NCBI GenBank assembly: GCA_029287595.1 | Contig: JARFQU010000152.1 | Coordinates: 1-34,076, forward strand | Reading direction: 5' to 3' | Source of the DNA: Halioglobus sp. | GTDB lineage: Bacteria; Pseudomonadota; Gammaproteobacteria; Pseudomonadales; Halieaceae | DNA length: 34,076 nt | Part shown: positions 17,528-26,408 of the stretch, in pieces | Position numbering within the stretch: position 1 is the stretch's first letter | Layout: every line of letters starts with the position of its first letter | Notes under the pieces: model-generated | The model's input: the letters and a program-made list of their open reading frames with translations, nothing else | Told to the model about the DNA's origin: nothing | The model's database searches: none | Position numbers and translations under genes: made by a program

Positions 17528-20500
17528 CTATCCGGCTTGCTGGGGTTCGCCCAGGTCAGGTAGGTCAGCCCCGGGCTCGCGGGACGTCCACCAGCGGTCC
17601 AGGTCCTCCAGGATGACGTACAGGCAGGGTACCAGCAGCAGGGTAATGACGGTGGCAAACAAGATGCCAAACGCCAGTGAAATAGCCATCGGTACGATCA
17701 TTTGAGCCTGAACGGATGTCTCCATTAATATCGGCGCCAGCCCGAAAAAAGTGGTCATCGAAGTCAATATGATAGCGCGAAAACGTCTTACCCCGGCCTC
17801 TACTACAGCCTGGTGGCGATCGCCGCCACGTGCAACAGCCCTGTTCACGTAGTCCACCAGGATCAGGCTGTCATTTACCACCACGCCGCTTAGCGCGATA
17901 AGGCCCATCACCGACATCATGCTGATCGCGTGGCCTGTGAGCCAGTGCCCGACCACTGCGCCGATCACGCCAAAGGGGATAACGCCCATGATGATCAGCG
18001 GTTGCAGGTAGGAGTGCGTGGGTATTGCCAGTAGTGCGTAGATGCCGAACAGCGCCAGTGCAAAGCCAATGCCCATGCTCATCGCCATCTTGGCTTCTTC
18101 CTCGGCCAAGCCGGAAACACTGTAGTCCAGGCCGGGATACTTTTGCAGCAATTGCGGTATCACCTTGCCCTCGATATCCCGAATCACCTGATCGGGCTCG
18201 ACCATTGACTTGTCTGCTTCAGCAGTGATTTCCACAGCACGCTGGAAATTGATGCGGGTTGCCTTGAGCAAACCCTGGCGCACATCGGCGGTGGCCACTG
18301 TTTCAAAGGGAACTTCATCGCCCTCGGGGGTGCGGATAAACATGCTATTGAGGCTGTTGATGTTTTCCCGGTCGGCCCGGGGGTAGCGCACCATCACCTT
18401 GATCTCGTCTATGCCGCGTTGCACGCGCTGTGCTTCGGCGCCATAAAACGCATGGCGCACCTGGCTTGCCAGGTCATAGCGGGTCAGGCCCAGCGCTTCG
18501 GCTTCCGGCAGGATGTCGAGATGAAACTCATCGGCCATATCACTGGCGCCGTTGCGAATATCGTAGAGGCCTGCGTAATGGGTCATGGCGTCTTCCAGGT
18601 CAGCGGCGGCCACGCGCAGGGTATTTAAATCCTTGTGCATCAGGTCAAAAGCCACCGCCGGGCCGAAGTTTGGACCGTCGGAGTTGGAGATCGCCACCAC
18701 GTCGGCACCGTGGACTTTGCCGATTCTATCGCGCCAGCGCTGCTCGATTTCCCGGGCCGACAGGCCGCGTTGGTCCTCCTTGGTCAACTCTACATCGATA
18801 CGACCATTGATACGATCAAAGCCATAGACACCCATATGAGCGACCAGTTTGCCCTCGTTGCCGGCCTTGGCCTGGTAGTCCTCGTCGATCTGCTGCAAGG
18901 CTTGCGAGATCTCGGTTATGACCTGCAAGGTGCGTTCCTCCGGGGTGCCGGGTGACATACGCAGTTCCATTTCCAGGAATTCCCCGGGCATGTCCGGGGA
19001 CAGTACAGTGCGCACCACGCCGCCGCTGAGCAGACCGCCGCACAGCACCAGTAGCGACAGGAAAAAAGCCAGGGTAACGTAACGATTAGCCACGCAACGC
19101 TGCATCAGGGGTCGGTAGCGATTTTCCACGAAGCCGTTCAGCCACCGGTTTATCGCCTCCTGCACGTGATCGACCTGCAGCAGCAGGCGGTTGCGGGTCG
19201 GCTTGCTGTGAGCCAGGTGCGCGGGCAGTATCCACTTGGACTCCACCAGGGAAAAAGTCAGGCACAGGATGACCACCCAGCCGCAGGCCTCCGGGAAGGC
19301 GCCGAACACCCCGTCTATAAATAACGTGGGGGTGAAGGCCACGATGGTGGTCAGTACGCCGAAGGTCGCGGGAGTTGCCACCTTGTAAACCCCGTTGACG
19401 ATGCTCTCCACGCTGTGCCCATGGAGTTCCTGCTCGGTATAGGCGCTCTCGCCCATGATAATAGCGTCGTCAACCACAATCCCCAGTACCAGGATAAAGC
19501 CAAAAATACTGATCAGGTTCAGGCTGGCGTCGATGTAAGGGGTATTGATAAGTGCCATTGCACCCAGGAAGCACACCGGGATTCCCAGCATTACCCAGAA
19601 CGCGAGTTTGATTTCCAGGAACAGGGCCAGGATGACAAAGACCAGCAGCGCGCCCACCGCCAGGTTTTTCATCATCATACCCAGGCGTCCCTCCAGGTAA
19701 TAGGTACTGTCCCACCAGATTTCCAGCTTGGCGCCATCGGGCAGCTGCGCCTGCTTTTCGGCGACGTACAGCTTGGCCATCTCGGCGGTTTCAATGATGT
19801 CCTGTTTGCCCATGGCGAAGACATTGATGCCCAGTGAGTATTTGCCGTTGAACGTGGCAAAACCACGCGAATCTACAAAGCCATCGTCAACCGTCGCAAT
19901 ATCGCCGAGTAAAAGACGTGTGCCATCGGGCCAGGTTTTCAGCACAATGGCTTCAAAGTCCTGCTGCACATAGGCCTGTCCCAGGGTGCGCAGCATGATG
20001 TCCCCGTTCTCGGTCTGTACCGAACCGGCGGGCAGGTCCAGGGAGGAGCGGGAAATAATATTGGCCACGTCACCCAGGGTCAGGTGGTACTCTCGCAGCT
20101 GTTGTTCGGATATTTCAATGCCGATCTCGTAGTCTCGCGCCCCCAGTACCTCCGCTGCCGAAATTTCCGGGTAAGCGAGCAGTTCCAGGCGAATTTCGTC
20201 TGCAATGGCTTTCATGCTGCGCTCGTTCAGATCCCCGGAAATTTGCACGGTAAGTGCCGGGAACAATATTTCCGGTTGGCTGATAATCGGCTTTTCAGCT
20301 TCGGCAGGGAAGTGGGGGATGGCATCCACCCGGCTCTGTATGTCGTCCAGCAATCGCGACAGGTCGGTGCCCTCGTGAGGTTCTATCCACATCATTGCGT
20401 AGGATTCATAGGAGTCGGACTCCACGCGCTTGATGCCATCCACATCGTTGATGGCCTCTTCAATTTTCAGCACGATGCCTTTTTCAACTTCCTCCGGAGC

Positions 20501-20680
20501 CGCACTTGGATAGGGTGCGTTGATATATATCATTTCGATGTCCAGAGCCGGGAACATCGCGCGCTGAATGTTGAAGGAAGAGCCTATCCCCACCGCCATG
20601 ATGATGAGCATCAACAGGTTGGCGGCTACCGGGTTGTGGGCAAACCAGGCGATAATACCCTTGTGTTCCCCGGTGCTCAC
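17528..20680 (-). CDS. RND efflux permease (AcrB/MMPL superfamily)
   Basis: A 1050-residue proton-driven inner-membrane pump with 12 expected membrane helices and two large periplasmic loops. FNIQRAMFPALDIEMIYINAPYP after the first helix is the RND porter entry. The proton-relay aspartates are D404-D405 in GIVVDDAIIMGES. Helix 10 reads LSGVVVNDSLILVDYVNRA (N936-D937), where AcrB carries its relay lysine; no Lys is present, as in other RND branches outside AcrB/MexB. The substrate is unknown. The start is GTG, sharing GTGA with the stop of the adaptor gene, so the two are coupled. No outer-membrane TolC-type gene is in the window, so a channel encoded elsewhere must be shared. Confidence 0.93.
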   Translation of the reverse strand: MSTGEHKGIIAWFAHNPVAANLLMLIIMAVGIGSSFNIQRAMFPALDIEMIYINAPYPSAAPEEVEKGIVLKIEEAINDVDGIKRVESDSYESYAMMWIEPHEGTDLSRLLDDIQSRVDAIPHFPAEAEKPIISQPEILFPALTVQISGDLNERSMKAIADEIRLELLAYPEISAAEVLGARDYEIGIEISEQQLREYHLTLGDVANIISRSSLDLPAGSVQTENGDIMLRTLGQAYVQQDFEAIVLKTWPDGTRLLLGDIATVDDGFVDSRGFATFNGKYSLGINVFAMGKQDIIETAEMAKLYVAEKQAQLPDGAKLEIWWDSTYYLEGRLGMMMKNLAVGALLVFVILALFLEIKLAFWVMLGIPVCFLGAMALINTPYIDASLNLISIFGFILVLGIVVDDAIIMGESAYTEQELHGHSVESIVNGVYKVATPATFGVLTTIVAFTPTLFIDGVFGAFPEACGWVVILCLTFSLVESKWILPAHLAHSKPTRNRLLLQVDHVQEAINRWLNGFVENRYRPLMQRCVANRYVTLAFFLSLLVLCGGLLSGGVVRTVLSPDMPGEFLEMELRMSPGTPEERTLQVITEISQALQQIDEDYQAKAGNEGKLVAHMGVYGFDRINGRIDVELTKEDQRGLSAREIEQRWRDRIGKVHGADVVAISNSDGPNFGPAVAFDLMHKDLNTLRVAAADLEDAMTHYAGLYDIRNGASDMADEFHLDILPEAEALGLTRYDLASQVRHAFYGAEAQRVQRGIDEIKVMVRYPRADRENINSLNSMFIRTPEGDEVPFETVATADVRQGLLKATRINFQRAVEITAEADKSMVEPDQVIRDIEGKVIPQLLQKYPGLDYSVSGLAEEEAKMAMSMGIGFALALFGIYALLAIPTHSYLQPLIIMGVIPFGVIGAVVGHWLTGHAISMMSVMGLIALSGVVVNDSLILVDYVNRAVARGGDRHQAVVEAGVRRFRAIILTSMTTFFGLAPILMETSVQAQMIVPMAISLAFGILFATVITLLLVPCLYVILEDLDRWWTSREPGADLPDLGEPQQAG

Positions 20681-21993
20681 CGGCCACCCGCTACCACAGC
20701 GGCTTCACTGGCCGTTGTGCCGGCGGCAGCACTGAGCACTTCCGCGCTGGTGGCGGTGGGCTTGCCGTGCTTGTCCAACTGGTTGCTGGGCGTTGTCGAC
20801 TGTATCTTGACCCGTGATCCCACAAAGGAGTTATCCAGGCCGGTCAGGGATACCAGGTCGCCGTCGTCCAGGCCTGCAGTGACGTGTATGAGATCGCCCC
20901 CGGTGCGCAAAATGGTGACCTTGCGATTGCGCAGGTGCATGCTTTCGTCAACTATCCACAGGAAGTTTCCCGCCCGCAGCAGGTAGCGCGGCAGCGTCAC
21001 GATATCGGTCAGTTCACGTCCTGCGATGTTGGCATTGACAAAAGTGCCAATGCGCAGGGGTTCCTTGCCCTGCTCTTTGAGGCCGTAGGGATCTGCAATT
21101 CTCGCCACGGTGTAAAGAACACGTGAGCGCTCATCGAAGACGCCCTCTGTACGGTGCAGTTGCGCAGTCCAGTGCTTTACCTCGCCCGCGACATCGGTGT
21201 AGAGGTCTATAAGCGAACCTGACGCATAGCCGGTCAGGCCGGGGAGGTCCAGGTAGTCCAGCTTGCTTTGGGGGATAGGCAGGCGTACTTCTGCATACTC
21301 CACCGAAAAAATGTCTGCCAGCGGGGTTCCTGCGGTGACAAACTGCCCCAGGTCGCTGTGTTTCTTGCGAATAAGAGCCGCGTAAGGCGCCTTGATGATG
21401 GTGCGCCCCAGGTTGTCCCTGGCGGTATTGAGATCTGCCTGGGCCGCCAGCAGTTGGGCCTGGGCCTGCTCCAGTTGCGGTTTACGCAGGTACAGGTCGC
21501 GGGCCTCCGGGGTGCGCTGGGTGCCTTTGGGTAACTTCTCCCACTCACGCTGGGCGACCTGGGCGCGACCTTTTTCCTGCGCCAGGTTGCTTTCGGCGGA
21601 CTCCACCGCTGCCTGGGCGCGCAGCAGGCTGGTCTGGTAATCCCTGGGGTCTATGCGCAGCAGTATCTCGTCCTGTGACACGAATCCACCGACATTAAAA
21701 TTCGGGGAAACCTCGATGACCCGTCCCTTGACCTCTGAGTGGATGGCGGTTTCCTGCAGCGGGCTTACGGTCCCCTGGGCCTGGATCTCTATGCGCATAT
21801 CCTGCTTTACCACCTGCGCGACATCCACCGACACCATGGCCTCGGCCGGCTCCTCAATGGCGGTGGGAGGGCGGGTCAGGAACAGCAGCAAGCTGATGCC
21901 CGATGCGCCGACCAGCATGGCTGTTGATATCAGGATTTGTTTTTTTGTCGAAGCCACAATAAGTTCCGCTGCGAGCCGTAGTACGGTATCCAT
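20677..21993 (-). CDS. RND efflux periplasmic adaptor subunit (MFP)
   Basis: A 438-residue HlyD/AcrA-like adaptor joining the permease to an outer-membrane channel. It has one N-terminal membrane anchor (about residues 18-38), with no lipobox. The lipoyl halves are GTVSPLQETAIHSEVKGRV and IIKAPYAALIRKKHSDLGQFV, flanking a hairpin rich in Gln, Ala and Arg (LRAQAAVESAESNLAQEKGR). Beta-barrel and membrane-proximal parts follow. ATG 21993 is chosen. A GTG 33 bases upstream (22026) is in frame but has no Shine-Dalgarno sequence. The final ~40 residues are Ala/Thr/Ser-rich and look disordered. Confidence 0.9.
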   Translation of the reverse strand: MDTVLRLAAELIVASTKKQILISTAMLVGASGISLLLFLTRPPTAIEEPAEAMVSVDVAQVVKQDMRIEIQAQGTVSPLQETAIHSEVKGRVIEVSPNFNVGGFVSQDEILLRIDPRDYQTSLLRAQAAVESAESNLAQEKGRAQVAQREWEKLPKGTQRTPEARDLYLRKPQLEQAQAQLLAAQADLNTARDNLGRTIIKAPYAALIRKKHSDLGQFVTAGTPLADIFSVEYAEVRLPIPQSKLDYLDLPGLTGYASGSLIDLYTDVAGEVKHWTAQLHRTEGVFDERSRVLYTVARIADPYGLKEQGKEPLRIGTFVNANIAGRELTDIVTLPRYLLRAGNFLWIVDESMHLRNRKVTILRTGGDLIHVTAGLDDGDLVSLTGLDNSFVGSRVKIQSTTPSNQLDKHGKPTATSAEVLSAAAGTTASEAAVVAGGR

Positions 21994-22101
21994 GCCGTCG
22001 CGGCAGATCTCGGCTACCGCGAACACGGAAAAATAAGTGCTTATTTATACCACATGCGGGGGTTTCGAACTGTGAAATACTTGTAATTAAGAGGGGGGGA
22101 C

Positions 22102-22125
22102 ATGGAGGGCCGGGAGGCCCTCCAT
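22102..22125 (-). terminator. Hairpin after mscS
   Basis: A perfect 10-base stem (ATGGAGGGCC with GGCCCTCCAT) around a 4-base loop starts 6 bases past the mscS stop. On the minus strand it is followed by C-rich then CTCTT sequence, not a T-run. It may protect the mscS 3' end or act as a weak or Rho-aided terminator, separating mscS from the efflux operon. Confidence 0.5.
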
Positions 22126-22130
22126 AGGGT

Positions 22131-22946
22131 TTATTCGCCCTTGTCGAAGTGCACGTCCATTTGCGGATAGGGAATGCTGATTCCGGCCTCGTCAAATTTC
22201 AGCTTGACCTTCTCGGTGGTATCCCATAGCAGGCCCCAGTAATCCTCGGACTTGGCCCATGGTCGCACCAGGAAATTGACGCTGGAATCTGCCAGTTCTC
22301 CCAGGGCGATTACCGGCGCCGGATCCGCCAGCACCCGCTCGTCAGCGGCGATGATCTCCTCCAGCAATTGCTTGGCCTTACGAATATCGTCGTCGTAAGA
22401 GATGCCGAACACCATGTCCACGCGCCGCGTGGGGCGGGCCGAGTAGTTGGTGATGTTGTTACCCAGGATGGCGCCATTGGGCACAATGATTTCCTTGTTG
22501 TCTGTCGAGGTCATGGTGGTGGTGAAAATACTGATCTTGTCTACCACCCCTGTGGCGCCGCCGGCCTCAACGAAATCGCCCTTGGTAAACGGACGAAAAA
22601 TGATCAGCATCACGCCTGACGCGAAATTGGACAGTGAACTCTGCAGCGACAGGCCGATAGCCAGTCCGGCGGCACCGAGCAGGGCGACCAGTGACGTGGT
22701 ATTGATACCCAGTTGGCTGAGCGCCGCGATAATCACAAACAGCAGCAGTACCCAGCGCAGGATGGAGGTCAGGAAGCTCACCAGGATCTCGTCCGTGCCG
22801 CGACTGCGCATCAACTTTCTGACTACACTTACCACGCTGGATACGACCATACGGCCGATGTAGAAAATTGCCAGGGCCAGCACGATTTTTATACCCCAGG
22901 GAATGACGTAGACGTCGATCAAGCTCGACATATCGATGTTATCCAT
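22131..22946 (-). CDS. mscS: Small-conductance mechanosensitive channel, MscS type
   Basis: A 271-residue inner-membrane channel that opens on membrane tension to release solutes during hypo-osmotic shock. Three membrane helices are visible. The pore helix is the Gly/Ala-rich LLGAAGLAIGLSLQSSLSNFASG, followed by the family FRPFTKGDFVEAGGATGVVDKI beta domain entry. NKEIIVPNGAILGNNITNYS and the C-terminal GISIPYPQMDVHF are also diagnostic. Length is close to E. coli MscS (286). Together with AqpZ this covers fast water and solute responses. It is divergent from the maoC-like gene, with a candidate promoter for each in the 163-base gap. Confidence 0.95.
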   Translation of the reverse strand: MDNIDMSSLIDVYVIPWGIKIVLALAIFYIGRMVVSSVVSVVRKLMRSRGTDEILVSFLTSILRWVLLLFVIIAALSQLGINTTSLVALLGAAGLAIGLSLQSSLSNFASGVMLIIFRPFTKGDFVEAGGATGVVDKISIFTTTMTSTDNKEIIVPNGAILGNNITNYSARPTRRVDMVFGISYDDDIRKAKQLLEEIIAADERVLADPAPVIALGELADSSVNFLVRPWAKSEDYWGLLWDTTEKVKLKFDEAGISIPYPQMDVHFDKGE

Positions 22947-22994
22947 ACAGTGAATCCTTGATTTGGGTAGGTTTAAAGAAGATTAACTGCGACT

Positions 22995-23022
22995 ACTATA
23001 GCCAACAGTTTGTCCTTTGCAA
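22995..23022 (-). promoter_or_regulatory. Candidate sigma-70 promoter for mscS
   Basis: On the minus strand, TTGCAA (23022-23017) and TATAGT (23000-22995) are 16 bases apart, about 50 bases ahead of the mscS start. Both boxes are near consensus. Confidence 0.45.
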
Positions 23023-23062
23023 GATTGTTGAACCGCATCTGCTGAAGCGAGCCTGCCGGTGG

Positions 23063-23071
23063 TGCTATAGT
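23063..23071 (+). promoter_or_regulatory. Candidate extended -10 promoter for the maoC-like gene
   Basis: TG-C-TATAGT at 23063-23071 fits an extended -10 element, 38 bases before the start codon. No good -35 box accompanies it. Confidence 0.4.
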
Positions 23072-23109
23072 CCGGCTCGATAAGCCATTAAATTTATCCG
23101 GAGAGCGCT

Positions 23110-23565
23110 ATGCCAACGATATTTGACAACCCCGCAGCCCTGCTGCCCGCAGTGGGCCAACACCTGGGATATAGCGACTGGCTGGTTATTGAACAGCAGC
23201 GTATCAACCAGTTTGCCGAGGCCACCGGCGACCACCAGTGGATACACGTGGATGAAGCCAGGGCTGCCTCCGGGCCTTTTGGCAAGACCATTGCCCATGG
23301 CTATCTCACGCTGTCCCTGGCCAATCTTTTCCTGCCGCAAATCATGCAGGTAGACAATATTTCCATGGGTGTGAATTACGGCTGCGAGAAGGTGCGCTTC
23401 CCCGCTCCGGTGCCGGTAGGCAGTCGCGTGCGCGGCGGCGGGGAGATCATCAGTGCCGAAGAGGTCAAGGGCGGGGTGCAGGTCGTCGTGCGTATGACCA
23501 TAGAGATCGAGGGCAGTGACCGTCCCGCTTGTGTCATCGACACCATCAGCCGTTTTTTCCCCTGA
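23110..23565 (+). CDS. MaoC-like enoyl-CoA hydratase
   Basis: A 151-residue single hot-dog domain protein of the (R)-specific enoyl-CoA hydratase (PhaJ/MaoC) family, which hydrates trans-2-enoyl-CoA. The hydratase motif is FAEATGDHQWIHVDE, with catalytic D41 and H46 expected, followed by GPFGKTIAHGYLTLSL. Single-domain length agrees with a soluble dimeric enzyme. GGAGAG precedes ATG 23110. The acyl-CoA substrate is not determined by sequence. Placement upstream of a flavoprotein and near a thiolase suggests beta-oxidation-like chemistry. The NUDIX gene follows 71 bases later. Confidence 0.93.
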   Translation: MPTIFDNPAALLPAVGQHLGYSDWLVIEQQRINQFAEATGDHQWIHVDEARAASGPFGKTIAHGYLTLSLANLFLPQIMQVDNISMGVNYGCEKVRFPAPVPVGSRVRGGGEIISAEEVKGGVQVVVRMTIEIEGSDRPACVIDTISRFFP

Positions 23566-23636
23566 TGTATGCGTCTTCCAGGTGGCGTAATTGTTGTAGA
23601 CTGCTGACCTGATAAGAGTTCTCTGAGAGAAACACC

Positions 23637-24329
23637 ATGCTGGAATTGAGTGATAGCGTTGAGCCGATTCATCCCGCCGCTACCGTGGTCCTGGTGCGCG
23701 ATGGCAACGACGGCCTGGAAGTGTTGCTGGTGCAGCGCAACAAGGCGGTGCAGCACATGGGAGGCATGTGGGTGTTTCCCGGTGGCAAGGTAGACGCGGC
23801 GGATTATCCCGAGGATGGTGATGAGTATATCGCCGCGCGCAATGCGGCCATCCGTGAAACCCGCGAAGAGGCCGGCCTGGAGGTCGATGCCGGGCAGTTG
23901 GTATACCAGTCTCACTGGACTACGCCCGAGGGCGCCAAGAAACGCTTTGCCACCTGGTTTTTTCTCACTATCCTGAACGATGATCAGGAAGTGACGGTCG
24001 ATGGTGGTGAGATCGCCAACCACCGTTGGGTGCGTCCGGAGGTGGCCTTCGCGGAATTGCAGGACGAGCAGCATCCGTTTCGATTGATGCCTCCCACTTA
24101 CGTCAGCCTGGTGGATGTCGCAGATTGCAGTTGTTGTACTGAGGCCGCAGCGCTTATTGGCCAACGCGAGGCGATTATCTATGCGCCGCGCATGGTATTT
24201 GTCGAAGACGGCATCTGTTTTTTGTATGACGGCGACGCCGGCTATGAACGCGAGGAACTGGATCATTCCGGGCCTCGCCACCGCACCTATATGGTTAATG
24301 GGAAACTGGAGTATATTCGCGAGAACTGA
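23637..24329 (+). CDS. NUDIX hydrolase with an interrupted Nudix box
   Basis: A 230-residue NUDIX protein, which would cleave a nucleoside diphosphate linked to another moiety. The box starts at PGGKVD (48-53) and ends in R73-E74-T-R-E77-E78-A-G80-L, keeping the metal-binding glutamates. It has about nine extra residues between its halves compared with the usual spacing. Such a long insert is seen in NUDT19/CoA-diphosphatase-like members, so CoA or acyl-CoA could be the substrate, which would suit the hydratase and thiolase nearby. ATG 23637 follows GAGAGAAACACC. The FAD dehydrogenase gene begins 20 bases after the stop. Confidence 0.87.
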   Translation: MLELSDSVEPIHPAATVVLVRDGNDGLEVLLVQRNKAVQHMGGMWVFPGGKVDAADYPEDGDEYIAARNAAIRETREEAGLEVDAGQLVYQSHWTTPEGAKKRFATWFFLTILNDDQEVTVDGGEIANHRWVRPEVAFAELQDEQHPFRLMPPTYVSLVDVADCSCCTEAAALIGQREAIIYAPRMVFVEDGICFLYDGDAGYEREELDHSGPRHRTYMVNGKLEYIREN

Positions 24330-24349
24330 GGTTCCCGCGCACGCTTACC

Positions 24350-25879
24350 ATGTCGCGCAACACTGACAATTCGGGTATCAGCCGCCGGGATCTGCTTTCC
24401 GGGGTCGGTGCTGCGGCTGCCCTGGGTGTCGCTGCTGGTGCCGCGGCCCTGCCGGCTGCACGTGTTACCTCCTGGTCTGAAGAAACCGACGTGCTGATCG
24501 CGGGCTCCGGCGCTGCCGGGGTCAGTGCGGCCATCGCAGCACGTGGGGCTGGTGCCCGGGTGTTGCTCATTGAGTCCCTGTCGCGTTTTGGCGGCGCTTC
24601 GGCCATGTCCGGTGGCGTGGTCTATGCCGGGGGCGGTACCGCACTGCAAAAGAAACTGGGGTTTGAGGACAGCGTCGAGAGTATGATCGCTTTCCTGTCC
24701 CTGGCGGGAGCCAGGCACCTGCCGCTGGACAAGATCCAGCTTTACAGTGAGCAAAGTGCCGCGCATTTTGACTGGCTGGTGGCACAGGGTGTGCCCTACA
24801 CGGAAAAATTCACCCGCGCCAAGGGCTTGCCCATGGGGAACGAATCCCTGTACTTCTCGGGTACCGAACTGGCCTGGCCAGCGAGGGATCTGGCGCCCCC
24901 GGCACCGCGTGGTCATGTGCCGGGTGTGGCCGGCATGAATGGCGGCCGCACATTGATGCAGGCGCTGTTGTCCCGCGCTGGTGATCTGGGCGTGGACATG
25001 CGTGCCGGCGTTGCGGCCAGCCGCCTGGTGGTGGAGAGCGATGGGCGCATGGCGGGTATGCTGGTGACTGTGGATGGTCAGCAGCACTCCATTCGTGCCC
25101 GGCGTGGCGTTGTTCTTGCCTGCGGCGGATTTATTCACAACCGGGAAATGCTGCGTCGCTACGCCCCCGAGTTGTATGACTGTTCCGTCCCCTGGGGCAA
25201 TGCGGGGGACCAGGGCGATGGCATCAACATGGGGATCGCCGTTGGCGCGGAGGCCCTGCGCATGCACCACGGTTTTGCCATTGCGCCGGTGTATCCCCCG
25301 GAGAATGTGCTGTCGGGTATTGTGGTGAATAGCGCCGGGCAGCGTTTTATTTCCGAGGAGTCCTACCATGGGGTGCTGGGAGATGCCATTGCCTATCATC
25401 AGCAGGGTCGCGCATGGCTGATTACGGACCAGCGCAGTGCCTTTCCCGGACCACAGGACAATTTCCTGGCCGTGGCCAGTGGCAACAGCATCGGTGATAT
25501 CGCCGGGCAATTGCAGCTACCCAGGGGTGCCCTGCAGCATAATGTCGCTTACTACAACCGCCACGCTGCCAATGGCGATGACCCTCTGTTTCATAAATCA
25601 CGCGACTACTTGCGGCCCCTGCAGGGGCCGCCCTATACCGCCTGGGATCTGTCGGTGGACCAGGCGTTTTTCCCCGCTCATACCTTTGGTGGCCTGCATA
25701 CCGGCGTCGACGGTCGGGTGCGCAACAGTTTCGGTGAAGAGATTCCGGGACTCTATGCGGCTGGGCGGACCAGCGCCGGGCTTCCTGCTGCGCCCTACAT
25801 AGCCAGTGGCCTGTCTGTGGGTGACTGTACCTTTTTCGGGCGCAGCGCGGGTCGTGACGCGGCCGGGTTGAAACGGTGA
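24350..25879 (+). CDS. Tat-exported FAD-dependent dehydrogenase (fumarate reductase/KstD-like)
   Basis: A 509-residue flavoprotein with a twin-arginine signal: SRRDLL (R12-R13), then an Ala/Gly-rich hydrophobic stretch to about residue 37. The FAD Rossmann motif GSGAAG is at 52-57, followed by an acidic-ended strand (VLLIES) and GGASAMSGGVVYAGGG. The C-terminal flavin-contact segment GLYAAGRTSAGLPAAPYIASGLSVG resembles the fumarate reductase flavoprotein and 3-ketosteroid-delta-1-dehydrogenase family. It would act in the periplasm, folded with FAD before export. It is followed immediately by a cytochrome c, a likely electron acceptor. The substrate is not identifiable. Desaturation of a cyclic ketone or a fumarate-reductase-like reaction are both possible. 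The Shine-Dalgarno sequence is poor, so coupling to the NUDIX gene is likely. Confidence 0.87.
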   Translation: MSRNTDNSGISRRDLLSGVGAAAALGVAAGAAALPAARVTSWSEETDVLIAGSGAAGVSAAIAARGAGARVLLIESLSRFGGASAMSGGVVYAGGGTALQKKLGFEDSVESMIAFLSLAGARHLPLDKIQLYSEQSAAHFDWLVAQGVPYTEKFTRAKGLPMGNESLYFSGTELAWPARDLAPPAPRGHVPGVAGMNGGRTLMQALLSRAGDLGVDMRAGVAASRLVVESDGRMAGMLVTVDGQQHSIRARRGVVLACGGFIHNREMLRRYAPELYDCSVPWGNAGDQGDGINMGIAVGAEALRMHHGFAIAPVYPPENVLSGIVVNSAGQRFISEESYHGVLGDAIAYHQQGRAWLITDQRSAFPGPQDNFLAVASGNSIGDIAGQLQLPRGALQHNVAYYNRHAANGDDPLFHKSRDYLRPLQGPPYTAWDLSVDQAFFPAHTFGGLHTGVDGRVRNSFGEEIPGLYAAGRTSAGLPAAPYIASGLSVGDCTFFGRSAGRDAAGLKR

Positions 25880-26298
25880 TGCGTGTCATTTTGCTGTTTC
25901 TTACCCTGATGCTGGGGGCAATATCCGCCGCTGCGGCGCAGGAGTTCGCGGGCGCCGGACAGTTGCCATTGACCGGTGACCCGGAGCGCGGCCGCCTGGT
26001 ATTCGGCGCCTGCCGCACCTGCCATTATCCGGAGGCGTTTATGGGCCACAATAACGGACCTAATTTGCACCGCATCTTTGGCAAGGTGGCCGGTAAGCAG
26101 CAGGGCTTCGACTACTATTCCGAAACCTTCAAAAATGCCCGGTTTGTGTGGACGCCGCAGTTGATGTTCGCCTGGCTGGAGAATCCCATGGCCATGTTTC
26201 CCGGCTCCAGCATGATGAGCCTTGGTGTGCCGGATGCACAGCGCCGCGCTGACCTGATCGCTTTTTTACAGCGGGCATCGGTGCGCGAGGCGCCGTAG
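25879..26298 (+). CDS. Periplasmic class I cytochrome c
   Basis: A 139-residue exported monoheme cytochrome: a signal peptide (1-20, cleavage near SAAAA-QEF), the heme motif C45-R-T-C48-H49, and a candidate axial M112 in FPGSSMMSLG. It resembles cytochrome c2/c550-type proteins (GPNLHRIFGKVAGKQQGFDYY). The ATG at 25879 shares its A with the stop of the dehydrogenase (TGATG); a GTG three bases earlier is an alternative. The tight linkage implies the cytochrome takes electrons from the flavoprotein and hands them to a terminal oxidase. Confidence 0.92.
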   Translation: MRVILLFLTLMLGAISAAAAQEFAGAGQLPLTGDPERGRLVFGACRTCHYPEAFMGHNNGPNLHRIFGKVAGKQQGFDYYSETFKNARFVWTPQLMFAWLENPMAMFPGSSMMSLGVPDAQRRADLIAFLQRASVREAP

Positions 26299-26408
26299 AT
26301 GACTTGTTTGGGGAGCCGTTGGATGAGCGCAATGCCGCTACGCCCGGTCCCGTATATGCCCGGCAGTAACCAGCGCGCCATGGATAGGCCCCGGGGACTG
26401 ATAAACCG

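Noticed and set aside
24287-25510. 407-codon open frame antisense to the FAD dehydrogenase
   Set aside because: Composition-driven shadow of a G+C-rich coding region; the plus-strand frame has Tat, FAD and C-terminal family motifs.
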